From: Bisporella sp. PMI_857
Taxonomy: Eukaryota > Ascomycota > Leotiomycetes > Helotiales > Helotiaceae
Length of the DNA: 64,000 nt
Direction of reading: 5' to 3'
Assembly (NCBI GenBank): GCA_021307315.1
Contig: JAJSPD010000013.1
Span: 744,001 to 808,000, forward strand
Shown: one piece after another, positions 32,501 through 43,813 of the stretch
How positions within the stretch are numbered: the first letter of the stretch is position 1
How the letters are laid out: every line of letters begins with the position of its first letter
Position numbers and translations under genes: made by a program
The notes under the pieces: generated by a model
Database searches by the model: none
What the model was told of the DNA's origin: nothing
Seen by the model: the letters and a program-made list of their open reading frames with translations, nothing else

Positions 32501-35500
32501 CTGACATCCCTTTCTCCCTGAACAGGTTTTGATGGATGATCAACCCTGGTTGATGCTGTGAATCCTGGCTGAGAATCACAGATCAATATATGCATATAAT
32601 CTTGTCCCGTGCGCCTAACGAGCATTGGTTGTGAGGATGGTCCAACCAACTTTTTTCGACACTAAAGCTTCCCAAGGGCTACGCATGGCAATTGGGTTGA
32701 GGTGCGCGTCGAATATCCTGTTCTTCGGTACTCTGTTGGACCTATCTTAATTGCCGTGATAGTCGATTATCTGTTGTCGGACAGAGGATGTGCTGTACCG
32801 GCAGGTTTGGCAAGGGACCATAATGCGCTCCGTGCTGGCATGCAAGCACCCAGCTCTGCGTCTATTCAGGTAACTCAGCAGCTTTTCATTGGCCATGGAG
32901 GAGCTCTCTTGCAGGTGCCAACACTGGTTAACCACCCTCATCTTGTGCGTCTGTAAGAGTTGGTCCTTCATCTTGGCAACCTTTGGACTATTTCACACTA
33001 ACAAGTTACTCTCTTATAGACTGTCTTGCTACAGAGGGATATTTATCAAGACAGGACACCGTGGTTTTAGTTTCTAGAGGCTAGAAAGCCCGTTGAAGGC
33101 AAAAAAAAACACGAGGGTTACTTCATCCTTTCAGGACACCGCAAAGGCCCGCAATGCACCTTGAACCAGGGTCGACACACACCATGTGGGAGGTAGGTCT
33201 GAGGATCTTCCCTGCCGGCGAGGGAAGGCCGTCCTGGGATCTGACGATCATTTCCGTTCAAATTTTGGCACCAATCATTGCCGTGTAATTGTCCCTGGCC
33301 ATGCGTTCTGGTGATGATGAATTTCGTGCCAGCGATTAATTCATTTGGGCAATTAGTATATCATGGGAGTTTAATCTTGATACTCAACTTTCGCGATAAT
33401 ATAGAATCCTTCAATCCTTCAACCCTAGAGATAGAGCACTGTAATATATGTAAAGCTTGAATATTTAGTCACAACTTGAGGTTGAAGCCACATCTTGCCC
33501 GGGAAAGCGGAGACGGCGCTTCTGGAAAATACATCTAAAATGACCTATTTAGTGTTGTAGTAGCTGGCAGCCTTTTGTTTTTGGCCACACTTGCGGCCTC
33601 CATAGCCTGGTCGTGCTCAATGTCACTCAAACCTCCTCCCATGGGATTGTAGGGTAGGAACTGTCCCCATCTAATATATTGCACATCCATGGTGTATTAA
33701 AAGAGTGCGTCAGCAATTCTGTGGAAGGTGTCAAAGAACTGCATCAGAGTCCCATCGATCAGATGAGGAATGGTTGTGATAGGCCGAGTGTGAGGATAAT
33801 CTTACCATAACATGGACAGCTTCAGGCAATCATGCTTTAAGCGAAACGGGAGATCAGCCGTTGACAGCCTTCTGGGAAATCTCTCGCAACCATCCGAAAC
33901 AACCCTTGTCTGACACATGTTGCAAGTTACGGGATAGTAGTCGAGATTTGAGATGAATCTTTTCTTTTCGCCCTTTCATGTCAGCATAAAACTACGAGTC
34001 CATCAGAGATTTGATAAAAACCTGTGGGTAACGAGCGGACGGCCTTTGTTGCTCCTGCACCTGCGTTTATTTCATCTAAGATTGCGCGAGGCGTCCGTCC
34101 ATAGATGGGGTGCCTGTTTCACAAAGTAAATGTTGATGATCTGGCCGCCCTCTAAAGCATAGTAGCCAATCGTCCCCCTTCAAAGTCTATTCATTCAGCG
34201 GTGTTACAAAAAGCTGACCTCCACCAGCGTATTGGGGTCATCTTTCGCTCTCTGATATACCGATACACAGTCAGCACTACTTGGGTACAGAGTCAAAGTA
34301 CTTCACTCTCGAGTCCACGCAAAGGTGCTCTAAGCGAGGGGAAATTAAGTTCCCTCGGTGGCGTCTTCTCTCGTGGTTCTTCGAAAGAGTGGGTTGGCAT
34401 CTGACTGGCTACCGGTTTCTGCTTGAAGAGCAGGATTTGGCGGCACCCTGCTAGCCACGCTTTTCGCTTACAGCGAGCTGTCAGTTGAACGATCTACAGA
34501 TCAGCATGGCGCTTTTAGCACCGTCAAGAGATCATCCAATCCCAGTGAATATGCTATAACCAGGGGGGGAGGGGTGGCTGGCGACGCGGTTCGATTTTCA
34601 CAAGGATAATTTATGCATCGCCAATACTGCGCTGTACGGTAGAATCAGGGCATGTGGCAGGAGCAGCGGCGGCGAAGCTTGACGCTTGTTCTGGGGCGAT
34701 GCAAAATATATTGCAATGAAACTGAACTGCTCGCAAATTGAAAGATCCCGTTGCTCCGCAGTCAACGTCTGTCGTCAGGCAGTCCCAGCATAATGGTAAA
34801 GTGCGTACGATGCTGGGTAACGATGCATGATGACCGAATGTCTTAATAGCGATCCGAAGCAGGTTATCCCCAGCTATGCTCAGCCCGTACAAATCTTAGG
34901 CCCCTTGCGGTGAGCGGCTTCAATCATTCATTTTACATGACCAACGGTATCCCTTTGGTCAGAAAGGTTTGCCACGCGGGCCGTGCATATAACGTGGTTG
35001 ACAGATGCAGTTGATGCTTTTGAAGGTGGATGTCTAGACTGTGTTCTTCGCTCTTTCGAGCAAGTTAAATCGAACTTTGAAGGTTTCACTATGGTGATTG
35101 GCGCACACTTGAGTTTGCACCGTCAACACCTAGAGGAAGATCTACAACGCCACATAAGCCAACTAGCGGTTCATCTTTCCTCTGGCGTTTGACTAAAGTC
35201 TAGACGTACGAAAAAGTAAAACCCTACTTCATATGCTTTCCACAAGGGGCTAAACATCAAGAGCGCCAGCAAAGGACGAAACGCATGCTTCGTATTTCGC
35301 CGTATTCTGCGTGCACAATTGCAAAAGGCTGATTAAGCACCGTCTGCACGTGCACAGTCACATTTTAACGAAATTGCTGTATTTGCACCATCCCAAAAAC
35401 CCTGTATCATATCGCTGAACCCTGAATTACTACGGTCACTCACTGTCGAAGCGAGGAAGTAGGTAAAGAGCAAAAGCATACTCTTTTGATGAAAGACGAT

Positions 35501-36618
35501 CATAGCACCGTGGAATATCCCGAGTCCAGTCTTGTTGAAATTTGACCAGCAAAGGAGACAACTGCGAGCGGCTTTTGGGTCTGTATGTAGCTTCGATCAA
35601 CCCACAAGCATACCCTTCATCGCGTATGAATGTTAGGTCGATTCAGCATAAGGAGTTGTCAATACCTTTGATTACTATTTAAAGCTCTTTTCATGGTGAA
35701 TTTCATGGAAGACACCCCGAGCAATAAGGGTATCCTCGTTGACGTATTCTTAGCATTCAAACGTCCGATCCAAGTTGTTAGCAAAGCATTGAAGTTTGGA
35801 ACACCTTTCGCCGGCATTCACACCAGCCGAAAGAAGAGTCGAACATGGTCTCCTACAGTAGATCCTGCCTTTAGGTTTTGCGCATCACCACTTCCGTCAC
35901 CCTCGTCTCAAGTCTGTGTCTCTGGGCTGTCAAACCCTGGCCCCAAACATCTTGGAGGTGACGGACAGGGGTTCCTACAGCACCTGAGGAGGCGACACCT
36001 TAAACGGTAATGCTCCGACGGTGGCCCTGTATTGCACAAGCATTATCAACCCAGCCGAAGATACCAGTGCCCCTCCCTGCCGGGGGCATGAGTTAACGGT
36101 TTGTCACAGGCATTCTCTCCCCCCTCCCCCCCTAGACCCCATCACCCTCTTGCGAGAATCCAGGGAATCGCTCACTGCATATCCGAATCGAGTACAGAGT
36201 GCCGGTGCGTGTCAAGCCTTTCCCAATAAAACGCCTTTTGGATCATCCTAACCGGCGTCTTATATGCTGCTAGCTCTGTGGCATTCCAAGTCACACTCCC
36301 AGTCCTACACTGACCCACACGAGCCCACACCAATTTTGTGACAACTTGCGTGGTGGTAGGCGACAAGGATTTACGCCTGATCTTCTCATCGACTGGCCCG
36401 GGAGATCTGATATATATCCTCTTCCCTCGCCGCACATCTTGGACCTGTAAAGTCGCAGGCGTATTCAACCATACAGGTCAGAAGAAACTTTAGATACCTA
36501 ATACCATAATCCAGTCCATCAACATACAACCCAGCACATCTAGCATCACCAGTCACAGCTATCATTGTCTAGCTGGCAATAGCAACAAGCTCTTCTCTCG
36601 TTCAGCTTAAACCAGGTC
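29505..36618. other. Gene-poor block of about 7 kb
   Basis: No supported gene. ORFs rarely exceed 130 codons and none shows family motifs. The longest unexplained ones are on the minus strand at 29677-30078, 30426-30794 and 32350-32649. I see no long terminal repeat pair, no reverse transcriptase or transposase motif, and no strong AT bias. The final 1-1.4 kb before 36619 is CT-rich near the gene and probably holds the promoter and leader of the FlbC-like factor. Confidence 0.5.
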
Positions 36619-37753
36619 ATGAACCTCTCGAGTCTGGTTCACGTTGGTCGACATCAATCAGAACAGCAATTTTCCGCATACAGCCAAGGACCTCCACAAG
36701 AAATGGCTTCGTCGCTAGGAACGAATCCGTATACAGCTCAGAACTCCTCTTATTCATACGTCGTTGCTCCTCGAGCGCCTCCATCTCCTCCTGTAGACGA
36801 AACCTCCAAGTGCTCTCTACCTTCGATATCCAGTCTTCTCGGTATGGCCGACGGTGGAAGTCCTCAAGAACAATCTCAAGAGCAGCAATCTCAACAACAA
36901 TCACAGCAAGGTAAGACATATTGTAAATCTTCGGTTTTATCTATACTAACTTGAAGAAGCACAATCAGTAAAAGCTGAATACCGGCCTGGTTCAAGTCAA
37001 CAATATGGTCCTTCACCACCGATGAGCTCTCGAAGCACCCTTCCACCAACACCACCAATGCAGTCTGACCCTGGATTTGATGGTCGACAATCTCCTTCCG
37101 CGGCGTCGACGTCTGGTTACTCGGTAGTTTCAGCGCCTGGCTATTACTATCCTTCTCCAACCTCTACTGTGACCACCGTAGAATCTCAGCGACAGCCTAT
37201 GACGGCGATGCCACGTAGAGTTTCGATGCCTGCAGCGATGGGATACCAGCAAGCAGCGTATCCTAATGCCGCACAGTATAGTGTTGGCCCAGTTCAACCG
37301 CCAATGGGCTCGTACTATCCAAGTCCCATGCAGCCAGCGCCTCAGTCACAAATCTCAGGTCTCTACTATCAACGACCGCTTCCTCAGGTATGCCTTCATA
37401 AGCTCGTCTGAACTATGAGCAACTCTAACTTGATATAGCAATTCCCTCCGATGATGCCAGTAGCAATAACGTTAACACCATCATCTGGTGCTAATCCGTG
37501 GCAACACCATCATTACATTTCACCTTCATCTGCAGCCTCATTCCCTCAATCGCAGGACCGCTATATTTGCCAGACCTGCAACAAAGCATTCTCCCGCCCA
37601 TCAAGCTTGAGAATACATTCTCATTCGCACACTGGAGAGAAGCCATTCAAGTGCCCTCACCAAGGTTGCGGGAAAGCCTTCAGTGTCAGAAGCAACATGA
37701 AGCGACATGAGAGAGGGTGTCACACATTCGAAGGTGGCGCGATGCTCGAATGA
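36619..37753 (+). CDS. flbC: C2H2 zinc-finger transcription factor, FlbC-like
   Basis: FlbC-type factors act upstream of asexual sporulation in Aspergillus. Exons are 36619..36910, 36957..37387 and 37439..37753 (345 aa, close to the about 354 aa of A. nidulans FlbC). Introns are 46 and 51 nt. Residues 1-240 are low-complexity (Ser, Pro, Gln, Tyr) with a polyglutamine-like patch before intron 1. The two fingers are C-terminal: YICQTCNKAFSRPSSLRIHS (about 283-305) and FKCPHQGCGKAFSVRSNMKR (about 312-336), linked by TGEKP. The preceding block TLTPSSGANPWQHHHYIS is also a family-like signature. Exon 2 can start at either of two AGs three bases apart (36957 or 36960). The C2H2 class is certain; the FlbC name rests on length, layout and remembered motifs. 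Confidence 0.85.
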
Positions 37754-38698
37754 GCAGCAAATCCGTGCAACTCGCACAAACCCGGAATTTTTTTCCTGTA
37801 CAAAATTTGGCGATTTTTACTTTCACATATGTCATTGCTACGGGAAATGGCTCTCGCTGGGCCATCAGGCCCGAAAACTTGTTTATCTCGCACTCAAGCA
37901 ATGTTATCACGAAAGGCGTTGGTGGGAATTTAGGAGAGGGGCATTTACACCGGAGTTAAAGGCTATTACTTTTGACGGGCTGGCAAAGCTCGTTGGGACT
38001 TGATAAAAGGGAAGGGTGAACAAAAGACCGGGTCTCAAGATCCTACTTTGTTATCTGAGGACCTAGAGGAAGAGGTGGAAAAGATGGTCAATGGGATCGT
38101 AAAGGAGAGATAGTGTATATTAACAATGATATGACGATCAAGACCCAGATTCATCCGTACATTTCCCGGTGCAACGTTCCTATCTCGGCCAGTGATCAAT
38201 CATGAATCTACGCTTAGTTCACCGCACAGCTTCCAGTCCAAAGGTGACCACCCCCGTCCTCGAACCGTGGATGTCAAGGCGCTTTTGCATATCAGCCCTG
38301 TGCCATTTCATTTACGGTTCATATACGATTCATCTAAAGCGCATCCAGCAAAGCCCAAGCCGGCTTACGACGCCTCAATCTACAACATCGCCAATCTCAC
38401 AGAATCATTCCAGATCGCGGTCAGGGCACCGCCTGCAGCACATCCTATGGCACAAATCCTGCCTCCCCCTAAGCAGGCTTGTTCCCTGGTCTCCCTCCCC
38501 CCCCCAAAAAGTAGCGACAACAACAAAAACAGCGCTCACATGCTTCCCGGATTGCCGAAGGAAGAGCTGTCTTTTTTTTTCCGTGAGCCACACTTCGCGT
38601 TTTTGGCATCCATATATCGTCAATGATGGGATTTATCCTCGCGCCGTGCTCCCCCGATTGGGAATTCAGGCACAATAGCACCAAAAATCAAATCTCTC

Positions 38699-38826
38699 CT
38701 TTTTTTTTCTTTTCTTTTTTTTTATTGAGGATATTTCCGTCTTACGTTTTAATACCCCGGTATTTTCGTTGCATGTTTCTTACAAGCCTTAAAAGGGGTG
38801 AGGAGGAAAAAAAAAAAAAAAAAAAA
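38699..38826. repeat. Homopolymer tracts: T-rich run and 20-bp poly-A
   Basis: A pyrimidine tract dominated by T runs lies at about 38699-38723, and 20 consecutive A at 38807-38826. A further run of 12 T is at about 38878-38889. No adjacent target-site duplication or ORF suggests a retroposon. Confidence 0.8.
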
Positions 38827-39029
38827 GGCCACATCCTAAGCAACGTACGAAGCTTTCTCCCCCAAACCGCGAAACCTTTTTTTTTTTTTGCTATACATAA
38901 GGGTACCTTAAGTGGCTTCAGGGTCCCTTAGCAGCCACTGTAGGGGGCGGCGGTTTCTTATTACTTAGCTCAACAAACCACCGCGCGGCTCTTGTCTCTT
39001 TTCGATCGTTTCAAAGCATCACGAACCAC

Positions 39030-39056
39030 TACCACCACCTCCTCCTCCTCCTCCTC
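39030..39056. repeat. Trinucleotide repeat (acc)n-(cct)n
   Basis: Three acc units run directly into about six cct units, outside any supported gene. Confidence 0.8.
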
Positions 39057-41502
39057 TTGATGGGGAATTCCGCGTACCGTCGAACGACGGGCTTGACGTT
39101 GAACGATCGTTTGGGTGGCGGGGTGACCCTGCGCCGTTTCCTCACCGCACGAGTGAGCCCTCCCCCCCGCTTGGTGTCAGTGCGAAAAAGGTTGTTTGCC
39201 CTTCAGGGTAGTGATCTCGCTTAAAGGTAAAGGCGTTGTTTACAGGGTTAAAGGGGGAGGAGGGATGGGTGGGTCTGGAGCCGCATTCTTTTGGCAAGAT
39301 TTTTGGTTTTGTTTGATTACGGGATTGGTGATGAGGTGGACACCACCTTTTGGGGCACGGCACGGCATGACGTTAAATCGTACGATGTGTCCACTGTCTC
39401 TCTTCTCTTTGCGATGATCAAGAACAGGCTGGGGTTGGTTGATCAAGGCAGGCTCGCATCGCTACCCGGCCCTACTGTAGGTAGGTGGGTAGGGGTTTGT
39501 CGGTGTTTGCTTTTTTATATTCTTTGATATTGCAACTATATTGTAGAAATTCGACTATACAGCCAAGGAATAAGTGTGAGGGAACAAGTGTCAAGTGTCA
39601 AAGTTAGTGCCGCAAAACTTGGAATAAAAAGTATGCCTGTGTGTAGTGCGCGGTCAATAAGAGAGTTTCATCTCCGTTTTGTTTATTGAAATGCAGATTA
39701 CGTTTGATGGCACCGACTGTTATGAAGTTTCCTTGGTGATATAGGAGAATCGAGTTCATGCGCCGGGCCGGAGAAAATAGAGTTTGCTGCTCCCATGATA
39801 TGCGATGATCCCCATGTGCATGCGCCCTCATCCCAACGCGGACAAGCTCATATAATGCTAAGTGAAGGAGTTAATTTCTGGAAGCCCAATATTACACGAG
39901 TGGGAATGCAATGTTCATATAAGTTCTTAATACCGAGTGATATTGATGTCTGGCTGTCGTATTGCGAAATAAGAAATCGCGGATGGGGCGGCCCATGCTG
40001 CGCTAATGACGAGGCATTCCCTTCCAACATCAACAGCAACAATGCTTCACGGAGATGAGCGAGACAACAAAGTTTCTCAGGCGCCTGAAACATTTCAATC
40101 ATGTGCCAATATTTTTCTGTTCCATCAGATGAAAGTTTAATGCGACCAAGCGACGGGCAAATCGTCCAAGGTTCAAGGGTTCGTTCGAGGTAGACAACGA
40201 GATGGAAATCATCCGTTCCTGAAATATTCTTTTGCCAGGGGGTGTTGTGTGAATCATGTATGTACCAGGTCGAGGACCAACCTGAGGGGCCGGATGCATA
40301 AAAAAGATCTGAGCGTGCCATGGGATGCGGCGATCATGCCGCACGTGGGGTAACGTGTGTGTAACGGTGCATGTTTGAGGTTTTAGGATGGCTTGGTTTT
40401 AGGGACTGTGAGGTGTTTGAGGTTGGACAAAGCGGTAAAGCAAGGCCAGACGGTAAGAATTGGGACGATTGAAGTACCAAAATAGCTATTAGGAGTCGGT
40501 GTAGATTTGGAATACCTGTGTGAGGGAGGAAAACATAGGTAGTTCGGTCATCTAGAACTTACGGATGGAGAGGGAATATGCTGAAGAGATTTCGTACAAA
40601 CAGGAAGAAATAGAACAGAGCTCGTATAGAAAAATATTAAAGTTTTCCAGATCTCGGGAACCTGAAGATCACCAAGCTTGACAAGGCAGGGAATCTCGGG
40701 GAGGCAGTGCAAAGATCTGAAGTCCAAACGAGACCACAGCTCTGGGTATATATCACTCCACAGCCGCACGTTCATTCCATAGGCATGATCTTAAACCAAG
40801 TTCCTGAGAGTTGCAATGATGATTACGCTCAATTCCATCTCAATTGAGACTCTCTTTGTAGCCAAGCTGAAGGGGAGTGCTGAATGTGAGATTGACGAAA
40901 TGAATTGGCCTGCCTGCCTTAGAAATTAAGCGCTCAAGAAATTCGGACGAACCCACAGCTATTCAGCATGTAGTCCTGCAACCAGAAAGGACATTGCAGA
41001 GGTTGGGACATTGTTTTAGATGAGTTTTGCTGCTGCTTGCCAACCTTGAACAGGACTTGTGTTCCCACGATCGATCCTGGATCAATGGGATAGTCAAATG
41101 TAACCTTATACAGAACATAACGTCGGCAACGTCACGATGCTATGGCTTTCTTACAGCTTAGGCTCATGAGAACGTTGATATAGAAAATATGGTTGCGATA
41201 TTCAGGGTACCAGCTTTCTGGCAATAGCTTTAGTCGCCGCGAGCATGAGGTTCAGAAATGTAGTGGAGTATTCTACCGCAAATGTTAGAGGAGTTTATAG
41301 AAGATCCTATCTATTATGTACAATAAATCTCCAGACTAGGCAAGGACCTAGAAGGAGTCAAAGCTGGGAAACTTACCTTTGTCTTTCCACGATCTTGTTT
41401 TGTCTCTGCGTAAGAGCAGTAACTAATAGCGATGAATAGTGTTGTGCGTCGGCTGAACCGAACTGGCTATGAAAGCAAGAATCCGCACAGTACTATAGAA
41501 TC

Positions 41503-42418
41503 TTAACCGTCTTCGTCCTCTACTTCTTCCATAGCAACTTTCTTTGACCTCGTGTCTCCCACTTCAGCTTCCATATAACCTTCCTTCTCCAATTTATCGG
41601 CTTCCTCAGGCTCCAAAAGACTCCCAGTTCCCTTTGCTTTCTCCAATTTAGCTCGGACAACCGCCGGCACGAACGCGACAGCTTCTTTCTTTAAGTCTCT
41701 TACCATCGGCTTAGACTCGTAGACAATCTGTGCCTCGACCTTTGGAGCTGACGGCACTTGTGGTCTGTCTGGCAAGCTCTCCCCACCGACCCTTCTATCA
41801 TTTTGGCCTAACGGTGTCGAGTTGGCATTGGTACCTCTTCCTCCACCATCTCTATTGATCCCCAGCCTCTCCCTCCTCGCTTGATACCACTTGTCTAGTA
41901 TTTCCTTGGGAATCGGTGGCGGGGTGTCGCGAGGCATAGGGATAATTTTAACGTCGTCCGGCACGTCACTGCCACTGCTTTCATCCTCATCTCTCCTCCG
42001 CTTGCCTAACACACCACCTCCTCTCCCTCCCCTACCATTTCCAAAGCTGTCTCTTCTCTCCCCATCCCTATCACCACCTCTTCCAAACTTTGGCGCAGCA
42101 TCTCCTAGTGCCTCCCTAGCCTTTTTTACAGCTCTGATATCTCTCTCTAACCCTTCCAATACGGACTTTTCATGGTTGTTAAGCTTCCCGCCGCTGGACT
42201 CAATAGCTTTCAGGTCATCTATTTGGTTTTGGAGGCGATCTGGGTTACGCTTCGCGAGTTTCTCGTTGCGACGAGCTTGATTTTCTGCTTTGCCTGGAAG
42301 GAATGTTAGCTAGGGTCAGAAAGATTGATATAGCATATCGCACACCTTTCTTGATAGCCTTGGCTTTCTCAGCTTTGCGCTGAGCTTGAGCAGGGTTAAC
42401 GGATCTCTCTTTTGGCAT
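41503..42418 (-). CDS. WBP11-like (WW domain-binding protein 11) splicing-associated protein
   Basis: WBP11 family proteins associate with the spliceosome in the nucleus. Exons are 42418..42346 and 42293..41503 (287 aa); the 52-nt intron (gtgtgc to ttccag, with a ctaac branch site) has consistent phase. The N-terminus MPKERSVNPAQAQRKAEKAKAIKKG continues across the splice as KAENQARRNEKLAKRNPDRL, the diagnostic WBP11 block. A coiled helix and a Gly/Arg/Asp-rich central region follow, then PMPRDTPPPIPKEILDKWYQARRERLG and an acidic C-terminus. The long proline-rich WW-binding region of animal WBP11 is largely missing, as is usual in fungi. It is divergent from the 2EXR gene at 42651, with 232 bp between starts. 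Confidence 0.88.
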
Positions 42419-42650
42419 ATTTGTTATTTCGTCTCGAAAATTCGTGTCTCTAACGTTGACCTTCAAAAGCAATGGAAGCAGTTTTTGGAGCACGGTCCAC
42501 TTTGCCAAGCGTCAATTCAGCCTCATACTGCAACATGAATATGTAAACCTCACTCCAGTCGTTGCGTACACAAATGGAATCATCTAGGACAGTATGTAAA
42601 CTAAGTTGATTCTCTCAACACAGATCTAGAAATTCCTACAAGTACATAAT
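42419..42650. promoter_or_regulatory. Short divergent promoter region, WBP11-like / 2EXR
   Basis: Only 232 bp separate the two start codons, so both promoters and leaders must lie here or overlap. No TATA box is obvious. Confidence 0.5.
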
Positions 42651-43813
42651 ATGGAAAGACCCATGATTCCAAAACATTCTATCCGATACTTTGAGCGGTT
42701 TTGCCAGCTCCCTCCAGAGCTTCGTATCAAGATATATATGTTCATGGTAGAGCCTCGGGTATGTAGCCTGAATGACATTGTTCTTGGATGGAGTTATCAT
42801 CTGACAGCAAATGTCAGATCATAAATCTACGATATTGTCCTAAAGCTGCTGAAGTTCTGTCATCTACTGATGTCCCTGCAATCCTTCACATATGTCAAGA
42901 AGCTAGAATCTTGGGGTTGATGACCTACCAGCCTTGTTTTGGTACCGCAGCGGATTCAGTAGGAATATATATCAATTTTAATCTTGATACAGTCGTATTT
43001 GACTGGGCTTCGCTCGAGCGCTATAGCCCCGGTCTTACCGATCCCTTCACATTAGAGCCATCTGTTGGCCGGGACCTGGGGAGGGTTAAGTCACTGCTCG
43101 TTGAGAACTCCGATATTGGCTGGGAGATGGACTTTTCCCGTGACCAAGAGGAGCAGGTTCAACTTAACGAGTTCGGATACTTCGAAAACCTTGAGGTGGC
43201 TTACATTTCAGGTTGCAATGATCCCTTTATTCGCCTGGGTGACGAATACAACGGTCTAGACCTGGCTCGGATGTTTAAAGATTATGAACAATCATTGAAA
43301 TGGATAGATCCCATTCGACCGGGCAGGCAGACTCTTCCAAGATTAAAATGTCTGCCAGTATGGTCATCTGATTTCCGCGAGAAAGTAGTTGAAAGCTATC
43401 GGTCAGACACCCGACTACGCGATATCTATGCCAATAAAGGCGCCAGTATGAATTCTACCTCTGCAACAGCAGCATTCTTATATTTTCGGGACAACGAACC
43501 AAATAGCGTGCCGGTTCCTCATCAAAACTTCAACCAGGAGGGCCTGATATATCATTGTAAAGATAATGGTGCTATTCACCGCGTATGGCTCCCATCAAAC
43601 TTTGGCACCCATCTTCGCGATGTGACACATGATGAACTATTTTATACTTCGTGCTTGCAGCACTGGTGGTTCGAGCATTGGAATGCAAATATGGCTGGCA
43701 AATCGGCGCGATCATGGCATCGCGAATATCTCAAGGCAGACTTGACGGCTTTTGGAGTAAAACTCCGCCTGCTCCCACCCAACATCTTGGAGGATCCAAA
43801 TTCATCAACATGA
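42651..43813 (+). CDS. 2EXR-domain protein
   Basis: A fungal 2EXR-domain protein of unknown function (367 aa); the family is expanded in Pezizomycotina and resembles F-box-type N-termini. Exons are 42651..42758 and 42818..43813. The 59-nt intron starts gtatgt after EPR and ends at the second possible AG (gtcag), because the first (gacag) would shift the frame. The domain covers about residues 10-100: FERFCQLPPELRIKIYMFMVEPR joined to IINLRYCPKAAEV, then PAILHICQEARILGL. VVFDWASLERY and the rest show no further recognised domain. A basic segment near the C-terminus (KSARSWHREYLK) precedes a proline-containing end. There is no signal peptide. Confidence 0.85.

Larger units (their letters stand above)
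37754..41502. other. Intergenic, homopolymer-rich
   Basis: About 3.7 kb without a supported gene. The first part (38.5-39.1 kb) has many homopolymers and simple repeats. ORFs up to 158 codons (38202-38678 plus, 39848-40321 minus) show no family features and overlap each other in several frames. Confidence 0.5.

Noticed and set aside
31792..32649. Several neighbouring minus-strand ORFs that might be exons of one gene
   Set aside because: I could not find donors and acceptors joining them in phase, and no segment matched a family.
38202..38678. 158-codon plus-strand ORF with overlapping 144-codon ORF
   Set aside because: Two overlapping frames of similar length in a C-rich stretch with homopolymers suggest composition, not coding.
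38780..38900. Poly-A and poly-T tracts as signs of a retroposon tail
   Set aside because: No target-site duplication, no ORF and no reverse transcriptase remnant were seen nearby.
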